Below, piece after piece: positions 1 to 7,396 of a stretch of 47,508 nucleotides of DNA. How positions within the stretch are numbered: position 1 is the first letter of the stretch; every line of letters starts with the position of its first letter. Location of the stretch: assembly GCA_001784115.1 (NCBI GenBank), contig MFPD01000018.1:1-47508 (forward strand), given 5' to 3'. The position numbers and the translations under genes are program-made. The notes under the pieces are model-generated. The model saw only the letters and a program-made list of their open reading frames with translations. It was not told the DNA's origin and did no database searches. The DNA is from Candidatus Levybacteria bacterium RIFCSPLOWO2_02_FULL_37_18. Lineage in GTDB: Bacteria; Patescibacteriota; Microgenomatia; Levybacterales; UBA12049.

Positions 1-111
1 ATATGCTTTATCTTTATCACCTCCTTTCCGGAAAGTGATTAAGATTATGTAACAATTGAAACTTCGTTTACATGTAACAATTCAAATGTCGTGTAACATC
101 GCGCATAAATA

Positions 112-128
112 CTTGACAAGTTGTCAAG
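112..128. promoter_or_regulatory. Palindromic operator-like site CTTGACAA-G-TTGTCAAG overlapping a -35 (TTGACA) upstream of the TA operon
   Basis: 8-bp perfect arms with 1-nt centre; TTGACA 113-118, 17 nt spacer, extended -10 TGcTACATT at 133-141. Confidence 0.6.
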
Positions 129-149
129 AAAATGCTACATTTATCTTGT

Positions 150-389
150 ATGCATCAATTAACAGTGGGGCAGTTTAAAGCAAAATTTTCTGATGTTGTG
201 CAAAAACTTCTTTCCGGACAGGAAGTTGTAGTTTCTTATGGCAAAAAAAAAGAAAAGATAGGGGTTTTTGTTCCCTACAAAAATTATCAAAAGAAAACAA
301 AAAGAAAATTGGGAATCTGGGAAGGTAAAGCCTCTGTTAGATTTGCAAAGGATTTTAAAATGACAGTTGACGAGTTTTTGAATTCATGA
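150..389 (+). CDS. Phd/YefM-like antitoxin (start likely at internal Met MHQLTV rather than 132)
   Basis: ORF protein 'MHQLTVGQFKAKFSDVVQKLLSGQEVVVSYGKKKEKIGVFVPY' matches the Phd/YefM pattern; ATGA overlap with downstream PIN gene. Confidence 0.75.
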   Translation: MHQLTVGQFKAKFSDVVQKLLSGQEVVVSYGKKKEKIGVFVPYKNYQKKTKRKLGIWEGKASVRFAKDFKMTVDEFLNS

Positions 390-784
390 ATTACCTTCTG
401 GATACCCATACACTCTTATGGAATTTAATTTCAACTAAAAAACTTTCAACACAAGTCAAAAAGATAATATCAAATCCGCAGTCGAGTATATTTATAAGCA
501 CGGTTTCGCTTTGGGAAATATCATTAAAATATCGGATTGGAAAGCTGGAACTTGAAGGGAAAAATCCGGAGGAAATTCCGGGTGCAATAAAGTCTTTGGG
601 ATTTAATATTCTAAATTTAGATGAAGACACCGCAGCGACATTTTATAAATTTCCTGTATCTAAAAATCAAGATCCATTTGATTTAATGCTGGCCTGGCAA
701 GCCATACGTAAAGACCTATTACTACTGACCAAAGATCCGGATTTTGCCGGCTGCAGAAAGCATGATCTGAAAATAATCTGGTAA
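386..784 (+). CDS. PIN-domain toxin (VapC-like)
   Basis: 'MNYLLDTHTLLWNL...FISTVSLWEISLKYRIGKLEL...DPFDLMLAWQAI...LLTKDPDF' PIN acidic residues and order. Confidence 0.85.
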   Translation: MNYLLDTHTLLWNLISTKKLSTQVKKIISNPQSSIFISTVSLWEISLKYRIGKLELEGKNPEEIPGAIKSLGFNILNLDEDTAATFYKFPVSKNQDPFDLMLAWQAIRKDLLLLTKDPDFAGCRKHDLKIIW

Positions 785-858
785 AGAGAACCGCTCCTTA
801 GCGAGCGCCCTTCCCGAAACGCCTTCAACTTCACGCGAGTAGGCCCAGAGGGAATCGG

Positions 859-930
859 TAGGTCCGGAAGGATTCGAACCTTCAACCCTCAAGATATAAG
901 CTTGATGCTCCGCCATTGAGCTACGGACCT
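859..930 (-). tRNA. tRNA-Ile with UAU anticodon; CCA not encoded
   Basis: Minus strand AGGTCCG-TA-GCTC-AATGGCG-GAGC-A-TCAAG-CTTATAT-CTTGA-GGGTT-GAAGG-TTCGAAT-CCTTC-CGGACCT-A folds as a full cloverleaf. Confidence 0.88.
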
Positions 931-987
931 AAATAGTATTATACCAGGTAGAAAAAGTAGAATAAAGTAGACGAAGTAGAAATCAGA

Positions 988-1153
988 TTAACTTTCTATT
1001 TGTTTTTTGTAGCGGTATAAAAGAAAAGATACTTTAGAACGCTGACTATCAAACTCTTGATATTGTTCTTCTTCCCAGTATCCAATTTCTCTAGCTACCT
1101 CACCTTGGCTTTCTAGTTCTAAAAGTGAACCTTCTGCAATTTTGATATCCACT
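988..1153 (-). pseudogene. C-terminal remnant of a four-helix-bundle (23S rRNA intervening-sequence-type) protein
   Basis: Manual translation DIKIAEGSLLELESQGEVAREIGYWEEEQYQEFDSQRSKVSFLLYRYKKQIES*; in-frame stop immediately upstream. Confidence 0.45.
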
Positions 1154-1202
1154 TATCATGCTTTCCTTCTCTACTTTCACTACTTCTTCTACCTTATCTA
1201 CT

Positions 1203-3581
1203 TTATAATCTAGCCCGTTGTGCTATCTCCGCTTCCACGACATTCACGTCGCGGGCATATTTGAGGCGTGATAGCTCTTTAATGAGCTCTGCGACACGGG
1301 GGTTAGCAAGCTTTTTCTCATTGGTTAAATCACGAGTTAGGTCCATGGAAAACGGCGGGACAGGCTCACCACCAACAATAGTCTTAATATAGGTGTTAAA
1401 CCGTTCGATATTAATTAAATCCGCTTCGTTAAATGTTGGCTGGAATTCATGCTGAAGGTAATTTGCATCCGTAACTCCAACTCTAAATGATACGACCGAA
1501 CCAACATTGCCAAAAATAGCATTTTTAACTTCTTCTTCCATTTGTCCGATAAACTGATTGGCAACAATTAAGTTAAGCTTGTACTTTCTCGCCTCAGACA
1601 AAATCTGAGCAAAATCAGGCGTGGCAAAATTTTGGAACTCGTCAACGTATAGAAAAAAATCCTGCCTCTGTTCTTTAGGAATATCCTGCCTGCTCATGGC
1701 CGCAACAAGAATTTTAGGAACAAGAACCAAACCAAGAAAGCTACTATTCTCTTCTCCGATTCGCCCTTTGGAAAGATTAATAAGTAAAATTTTTCTCTCG
1801 TCCATAACTTTTCTAAAATTAAACGCGCTGTCGGATTGGCCGATAATATTTCGAATCATTTTATTGGTAACAAATCGTCCAAACTTGGAAACAATGTAAT
1901 CCAAGACTTCTGACTTGTGAAAATCCGACGTCTGGGCGATCTGGTCTGTCCAATAACGCCTGACAATCGGGTCACTCACTTTGGGCAGTAATTCCTGGAC
2001 AAAGGCCGCATCGGTTAACACACGCACAACCTCTATAAACGTGTTTCCTTTCTCTGACATAACAGTTAACATTGCGTTTCTGATTGCGTGCTCAAACCGG
2101 GGTCCAATTATTCCTGTTTGATGAGGATCAAATAATTTGTACATGAGTCCTATGATGGAAGAAACTACATAATGTTTTTGCTCCTCGGTTGCTGCTTCCA
2201 ACATGTTAAAACCCATGGGACGCTGGGTATCCGAAGGGTCAAATAAAATTACTTCTTCTGCTCTTTGGGGCGGAATCATGGGTAAAACATCCTCGATTAA
2301 GTCTCCATGCGGGTCAATTACCGCCAAACCCTGGCCGCTTCGAATGTCTTGCATAATCATGTCTTTTAAGAACTCTGATTTACCAGTGCCTGTTTTGCCT
2401 ATTATATACATGTGTCTTCGTCTGTCATCCAAAGACATATACACAGGCTTGGAAAGACCCCTGTACGTACTTTTTCCTAAGTACAGTCCCGAGTCTGGGA
2501 CTTGGGCCGGTGCGGGAGCTCGCTTTGAAGTAATCCAATGGATATGATGTGTGGCAACACTTTTATTGGGCAAGTGGAAAATCGTTGCCAATTCTTCTGA
2601 GGTTAGTAATGATTTTTGACCCCTGATAGGCATATAACGATAAATAAAATCATTCATGAATAACCCTTTAAAGCGGTGTTTATTGCTTGTAAAAGAATTA
2701 ATGCCGTCAAACTGGGCAAATGCGCTTTTTATATTATTTAAATGCGCTTTTGCAGCTTCTTGGGTAGTTGAGGAAACTACCATCCGAATCACAACTTTAA
2801 ACCCCGGTTTACCGATTTTATTTTCGATTGCTTCTAATTCTTTTGCGTCCGAAGAATATTTCGCAGTCTCAGGATTTGCTTCTGTTTTCTTAACATGGGC
2901 AATATGGTTTCTGCCATGCTCTTTCCATTTACCCGAAGCAGGCTCAACCAAAATTTGAATTGTCGCTCCCTCGCCTTCTGTCATTTTTGCCAGTACCGAG
3001 GTAATCGAAGACAAAGGATCTGTTGGCAAATCTTTAAATACCTTAATTGGTACGTATTCATGTCCTTTTGTTTTTAATGACGTAAAAGCAACTTTTCCTG
3101 TTTCTGAAAATATATTGTACTCATTGCCTAAGATATATTTTTTTCCCTGTCCTTCTTCTACAACAGTGATTTCCGCATCCGGATACGCGCCGTTTATTTG
3201 TTTTTCTACCATGTCCCGCAATTTTTGAGGTATGTAGATAAAAAATCGGATGTCTCCCGGAAGACCGGCAATTTCAAAACCAATATGAGGCTGGTGTTTT
3301 AAAAAAGAAAACCTTCCTCCCTCGTAAAGTGAAGCAAACGAAGCAAACATTTGCTCTGCTGCGTCTATTTTTATTTCATTATCCCTTGGCAGGGCAACTT
3401 GAAGAAGTACGCTATGGAGCGAGCGATCTTCCCTGTCTTTATTTCTATACCAAAGAACAAACAGGTATCCAAGTCCCCATAAAAGAAATGCTGCAATAAT
3501 CGCAGCAAACAACCCAAAAGTCAGAGCGATTAATAAATTTGTTAATGCATCAAGTGAAAAGGTTTGAATAGTAAGATTCAT
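1203..3581 (-). CDS. Type IV secretion VirD4/TraD-like DNA-binding ATPase
   Basis: Walker A 'IIGKTGTGKSEFL', Walker B 'DFFLYVDEFQNF', N-terminal TM, 'LAVIDPHGDLIEDVL'. Confidence 0.85.
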   Translation of the reverse strand: MNLTIQTFSLDALTNLLIALTFGLFAAIIAAFLLWGLGYLFVLWYRNKDREDRSLHSVLLQVALPRDNEIKIDAAEQMFASFASLYEGGRFSFLKHQPHIGFEIAGLPGDIRFFIYIPQKLRDMVEKQINGAYPDAEITVVEEGQGKKYILGNEYNIFSETGKVAFTSLKTKGHEYVPIKVFKDLPTDPLSSITSVLAKMTEGEGATIQILVEPASGKWKEHGRNHIAHVKKTEANPETAKYSSDAKELEAIENKIGKPGFKVVIRMVVSSTTQEAAKAHLNNIKSAFAQFDGINSFTSNKHRFKGLFMNDFIYRYMPIRGQKSLLTSEELATIFHLPNKSVATHHIHWITSKRAPAPAQVPDSGLYLGKSTYRGLSKPVYMSLDDRRRHMYIIGKTGTGKSEFLKDMIMQDIRSGQGLAVIDPHGDLIEDVLPMIPPQRAEEVILFDPSDTQRPMGFNMLEAATEEQKHYVVSSIIGLMYKLFDPHQTGIIGPRFEHAIRNAMLTVMSEKGNTFIEVVRVLTDAAFVQELLPKVSDPIVRRYWTDQIAQTSDFHKSEVLDYIVSKFGRFVTNKMIRNIIGQSDSAFNFRKVMDERKILLINLSKGRIGEENSSFLGLVLVPKILVAAMSRQDIPKEQRQDFFLYVDEFQNFATPDFAQILSEARKYKLNLIVANQFIGQMEEEVKNAIFGNVGSVVSFRVGVTDANYLQHEFQPTFNEADLINIERFNTYIKTIVGGEPVPPFSMDLTRDLTNEKKLANPRVAELIKELSRLKYARDVNVVEAEIAQRARL

Positions 3582-3626
3582 AAGTTCATAATGTCATTCC
3601 GAGCAAAGCGAGGAATCTCTGATTCG

Positions 3627-4055
3627 TCACTTTTTTTCAGCATCTTTTTCTTTTTGTCTTTTCAGTTTTTTCAACACTAAAGCTGTCCAATATCTAAGAG
3701 AATCTCTCCATGAGGTTCTTGCTATTGTTGCTTGTGCCTGATCAATTGTCCCTGGAACCGAACTTGTACCAGCCTGAGGGAAGGCTGGAACAGGTGTTGA
3801 TTCTGCTGCATATTGAACAAGTCTTGGATCAGCTAACGTAAGATCAGGTCTTTCAGGCGTAGCTTCCACTCCATGCTCTTTTAATTCAGGCGGAACAACG
3901 ACCTCTTGATTTGAAGACCTAACTACTTCTTCTTGTTCTCGTCTTACCACTCCAAGGGTTTCTACAGGAACTTGTGGGGCAACAGAAGGCACAACCGGAT
4001 CTACCGATGTTGTTGGTTGTGAAACTGGTGGTTTAACTACCGCGTCTTCCGCCAT
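3627..4055 (-). CDS. Hypothetical proline-rich low-complexity protein
   Basis: 142-aa ORF; Pro/Val-rich N part and basic C-terminal helix; same strand as neighbours. Confidence 0.6.
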   Translation of the reverse strand: MAEDAVVKPPVSQPTTSVDPVVPSVAPQVPVETLGVVRREQEEVVRSSNQEVVVPPELKEHGVEATPERPDLTLADPRLVQYAAESTPVPAFPQAGTSSVPGTIDQAQATIARTSWRDSLRYWTALVLKKLKRQKEKDAEKK

Positions 4056-4117
4056 ATATTCATCATATCATGCCCCTTCTACTTTTTCTACTTTGTTGTC
4101 TACTTCTTCAAGTTTTT

Positions 4118-5512
4118 TCATTTGCAAACAGGCATTCCTTCTTCCTCTGCCTTCTTTTTTGTTAAACCGCATTTCTGGCATGCACCGTCTCCAATAGGTC
4201 CATCCGCTTTCCACCCACAAACACACTCAAACCATTCTCCATCGTCATCTCCACCAAGAATAGTCTTAAATGCCCTATTAAATTGATACGCAAATGAACG
4301 TTTATCTTTTGTTCCTCCTCCGGCACAGCCTGGAATCTTTGCCACATTTCTTAAAGCTCCGCCAAACGAATACCCATCCATGAGTCTCGGATCAAAAGGA
4401 ATAACGTTTTGGGGAAGTTCTGGGTATAACGTACGGATTTTCTTTTCTTCTTCTTTTCTTAGCACATAACGCGAAAGCCGAAGGATTGTTGCCGCAAGAG
4501 CTTCTTTTACATTTTTATACGACCAGTCCTTTAAGCTTCTTGAATAATCAACCCACTGATTTATAAATGTTTTTGTTGCATCATCATAATCCCACAGCTT
4601 ATTCCAGTCTTTAGCCGCCGCAAGTACGTCATCAATAGTTTTATCCCGATAAATTCGACGGGTATTCTTTTTGGCTCTTATTTTCGCCATTATCTCAACT
4701 ATATCTTCTATTTGAGTTACTGTTGAACCGTCAAAAAGTGCTGGGTTTGCCATAAAATCTTCGGGAGAAGAATCTTTGGTAAGATGCGGGTCTTTCTGAC
4801 CTGACAACGTATAAAGCCTTGTCATCAACTCTCCATGTTCTTGATAATCAAAATCATTACAAATAGTATACGTAGGAATGTCTTCTCCATTTTCTTGCAT
4901 TTTCAAAACAGTAAGACGTGACTCCGGGTACTTAATCATAACTCCATCTTCATCGGGAAGTCCGTCTCCGTGAGTACTATTTACTACCGCAAGCCGGCCG
5001 ATTTTAAAAAATGGCGCTATCTTATTAACATAGGTATCATAGACAACGCCATTTCGTTCTTTTTTAGAAAGTGTTTCTGCGAGATTAAACCCTGCACCAT
5101 GCAAAGGATCTTTTAATATATATCTTCCGTTTTCAAATCTGAATCTTAAAAGTCCTGGAAGGACCGGATCTTGCACCAAATATTCACCTATCCAGCTTCT
5201 TAATGAATATTCCGTAAGACTTATCCAGAGTTCTTTTTTTCTTTCCAAACTTAAATCTTTTAATTTAGGAGAATCTAAAAATCCCATCTGGTACCCAAGC
5301 ATAAACCCGACTCCCGGTAAATCAACCCAGTTTTTGGGGAGTTTTTCTTTTTGCCAATTATTTCTAAGATGATCTATTTCTTCCTGAAGATTCCTCTCTA
5401 GAAACGTTAACTCTTTATTGTCATGCTGAACTTGATTCAGCATCTTATTGGATCCTGAAATAAATTCAGGATGACGATAGGAAGATTCTCTTTCTAAAAC
5501 TGCAACTGCCAT
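4118..5512 (-). CDS. Uncharacterised protein with C-terminal CxC/CxxC zinc ribbon, downstream of cobalamin adenosyltransferase; repeat-derived N-terminal segment
   Basis: 464-aa ORF; 'FECVCGWKADGPIGDGACQKCG'; N-terminal 'YRHPEFISGSNKMLNQVQHD' encoded by the 56-bp repeat. Confidence 0.75.
   Translation of the reverse strand: MAVAVLERESSYRHPEFISGSNKMLNQVQHDNKELTFLERNLQEEIDHLRNNWQKEKLPKNWVDLPGVGFMLGYQMGFLDSPKLKDLSLERKKELWISLTEYSLRSWIGEYLVQDPVLPGLLRFRFENGRYILKDPLHGAGFNLAETLSKKERNGVVYDTYVNKIAPFFKIGRLAVVNSTHGDGLPDEDGVMIKYPESRLTVLKMQENGEDIPTYTICNDFDYQEHGELMTRLYTLSGQKDPHLTKDSSPEDFMANPALFDGSTVTQIEDIVEIMAKIRAKKNTRRIYRDKTIDDVLAAAKDWNKLWDYDDATKTFINQWVDYSRSLKDWSYKNVKEALAATILRLSRYVLRKEEEKKIRTLYPELPQNVIPFDPRLMDGYSFGGALRNVAKIPGCAGGGTKDKRSFAYQFNRAFKTILGGDDDGEWFECVCGWKADGPIGDGACQKCGLTKKKAEEEGMPVCK
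5420..5475. repeat. 56-bp palindromic repeat unit (gtcat...atgac) inside a CDS
   Basis: gtcatgctgaacttgattcagcatcttattggatcctgaaataaattcaggatgac; same length and ends as copies at 6141-6196 and 44351-44406. Confidence 0.85.
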
Positions 5513-6132
5513 ATTGTCTCCTTTTTCTTTTCTTTAAAATTTATAAATCTCGCCATGGTAAACAAAAGATCTGAAAGTCGATTCATGTAGACAATAATGT
5601 CAGGAGTAACCTTCTCATTCTCCGAAAGTTCAATAATCCGTCTCTCCGCCCGCCTGGCTATTGTCCGGCATACATGCAATTGTGAACCTGTTTTACCAAC
5701 ACCGGGCAAAATAAAACACTGAAAATCAGGGATTACTTCTGCCATCTTGTCTATGAGTTTTTCGAAGCTTTGAACTCTTTTCTCTAAGAATTCCGAAGTT
5801 TCTTTGGGATACTTAGGATTGGGATTTGCAATCGATGCTCCAATATCAAAAAGGTCATGCTGAACTTGATTCAGCATCTTTTTAACTTTTGAACTGTAAT
5901 CCTGCCTGCCGGCAGGCAAGGTTTGACTTTTGCCTTTTGACTTTTGAATTTCCGCAATTACTACTCCGATTGCGCTACTGAGCTCATCAACAGTCCCCAC
6001 TGCTTCTATTCGAAGGCTAAACTTAGGAACCCGTTTTCCACCAAACAATGAAGTTATACCTTTATCTCCTGTTTTGGTATACACTTTTACTTTTTGATAC
6101 TCCCGTTGATCTTTAGTTTTTCGTTTTGTCAT
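5494..6132 (-). CDS. PduO-type ATP:cob(I)alamin adenosyltransferase with repeat-derived insert
   Basis: 'KVYTKTGDKGITSLFGGKRVPK...RIEAVGTVDELSSAIG...DLFDIGASIA...FILPGVGKTGSQLHVCRTIARRAERRI...YMNRLSDLLFTMARF'. Confidence 0.92.
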   Translation of the reverse strand: MTKRKTKDQREYQKVKVYTKTGDKGITSLFGGKRVPKFSLRIEAVGTVDELSSAIGVVIAEIQKSKGKSQTLPAGRQDYSSKVKKMLNQVQHDLFDIGASIANPNPKYPKETSEFLEKRVQSFEKLIDKMAEVIPDFQCFILPGVGKTGSQLHVCRTIARRAERRIIELSENEKVTPDIIVYMNRLSDLLFTMARFINFKEKKKETIWQLQF

Positions 6133-6673
6133 TTTTTCTTGTCATTCCGGACTTGATCAGGAATCTGTATGGATCCCGAATCGAGATCAGGATGACATTC
6201 TTAATGAATTCATAACTTCCAAAAAATACTCCTGTATAGAACAAATCCCCAAGGATTGTGTTCCGAAAGAATGGGAGGGCATACACATAGCATTGAACTA
6301 AACCCTGAAGAGTTTTTGGATATAGACTGCCAACTAGCCACACTCCAAAATTAGTGATTATAAAGAAAAGAACTGAAGATGCAAGTGTGCCTAAAATAAC
6401 GTTTTGAATTGACTTATGCTGTCGTATCCAAAGTCCTATGAGTCCTGTTAATAAAAAGCTTCCATACACAAACAAAATTGTGCTATGAAAACCAATAAAC
6501 AAGTCAGAAACAAACATTGCAAGTAATGGAACAATTAGCGCATATTTTTTATTTAAATACACTCCCCCAAACAAAGCCATCCCTGCAATTGGTGCAAAAT
6601 TTGGAGGATGCGGAAGGAGCCGTAGAAGTACGGCAAAGAGAATAATTGAAATTGGTGTAATAATCTTCTTCAT
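6113..6673 (-). CDS. DUF6580-like putative transport membrane protein (ECF S-component-like); start at MKKIITPIS
   Basis: Hydrophobic; 'LLPHPPNFAPIAGMALFGGVYLNKKYALIVPLLAMFVSDLFIGFH'; C-terminus encoded by a 56-bp repeat. Confidence 0.75.
   Translation of the reverse strand: MKKIITPISIILFAVLLRLLPHPPNFAPIAGMALFGGVYLNKKYALIVPLLAMFVSDLFIGFHSTILFVYGSFLLTGLIGLWIRQHKSIQNVILGTLASSVLFFIITNFGVWLVGSLYPKTLQGLVQCYVYALPFFRNTILGDLFYTGVFFGSYEFIKNVILISIRDPYRFLIKSGMTRKNDKTKN
6141..6196. repeat. 56-bp palindromic repeat unit at the DUF6580/adenosyltransferase junction
   Basis: gtcattccggacttgatcaggaatctgtatggatcccgaatcgagatcaggatgac. Confidence 0.85.
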
Positions 6674-6681
6674 ATAAAATT

Positions 6682-6780
6682 GTCGTCCTGAACCTGATTC
6701 AGAATCCCGAAACAAGTTCGGGACAGCGTCCTTGATGCTGAAATACCCTGCCTGCCGGCAGGTAGGAATTCAGCATGATA
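6682..6780. repeat. Composite palindromic repeat: atgctgaaat...aattcagcat hairpin with a CCTGCCGGCAGG palindrome nested in its loop
   Basis: gtcgtcctgaacctgattcagaatcccgaaacaagttcggg...atgctgaaataccctgcctgccggcaggtaggaattcagcatgat. Confidence 0.75.
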
Positions 6781-6784
6781 AGGA

Positions 6785-7165
6785 TTAGTATTTCTCTATC
6801 TTCCATTCGACTACGTCTCCATCTTTCGTCTTATAATCAGCAGGTCCTACATCAGACAACTTTCCATTTACATAAAACGCCCAATATTCATGCTTTTGAG
6901 CATCTGCTTTTCTGCCATTGATTGAAACCACCAATCCTGAACTATCCTTTTCAATTTCTGTTTTTTCTTTGAGGAGTGTTCATGCATCTTTTCCCGTTTG
7001 TCCTTTGTATGAGAATTGGTCTTGAGTTGTCTTTATGATTGTTGGTCGAACAGTCGAAGAAACAATAATCTGTTCAACAATACGTTTCTTACTATTGTTC
7101 TTAACCCAGACCAACCCGAAAACTAAAATAACAACTCCTATCCCAATGAATATTTTCTTTTTCAT
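6785..7165 (-). pseudogene. DUF4430 (transcobalamin-like C-terminal) secreted/anchored protein interrupted by in-frame TGA at 6980-6982
   Basis: MKKKIFIGIGVVILVFGLVWV...QFSYKGQTGKDA[TGA]TLLKEKTEIEKDSSGLVVSINGRKADAQKHEYWAFYVNGKLSDVGPADYKTKDGDVVEWKIEKY*; same frame on both sides. Confidence 0.8.
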
Positions 7166-7192
7166 AAAAAAAACTCCTCGTTCCCGAAGAGT
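7166..7192 (-). terminator. Intrinsic terminator/attenuator hairpin directly abutting the DUF4430 ATG; its 3' arm contains the SD (GAGGAG)
   Basis: ACTCTTCG-GGAA-CGAGGAGT followed by T8 then ATG (minus strand); 8-bp stem. Confidence 0.85.
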
Positions 7193-7229
7193 CGTTCTAC
7201 AAAAAAACTCCTGCTCGGGATATTTACTA

Positions 7230-7312
7230 CTACATGGGGCAGTATAGTTTTCTGGCTTTACAGTTGCGGCACAGCCACGGATTTTCACCGTGATTCCCTA
7301 TACAAACGTATA
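7230..7312 (-). promoter_or_regulatory. Cobalamin-type riboswitch
   Basis: Minus strand GGGAATCACGGTGAAAATCCGTGGCTGTGCCGCAACTGTAAAGCCAGAAAACTATACTGCCCC; conserved GGTGNNAATCC / CCGCAACTGT / GCCAG..CTGCC core of cobalamin riboswitches. Confidence 0.88.
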
Positions 7313-7396
7313 TACTTTATAATTTTTACTTTTGAACTGTAATCCTGCCTACCGGCAGGCAGGCAAGGTTTGCATTTTGCATTTTGAATTTTTGCT

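Noticed and set aside
722-916. Minus-strand ORFs 667-885 and 722-916
   Set aside because: They overlap the tRNA gene and the PIN gene; 'HQAYILRVEGSNPSGPT' is translated tRNA
7035-7288. ORF 7035-7247 (+) and the N-terminal extension of ORF 6980-7288 (-)
   Set aside because: These run through the riboswitch and terminator; the true DUF4430 start is 7165
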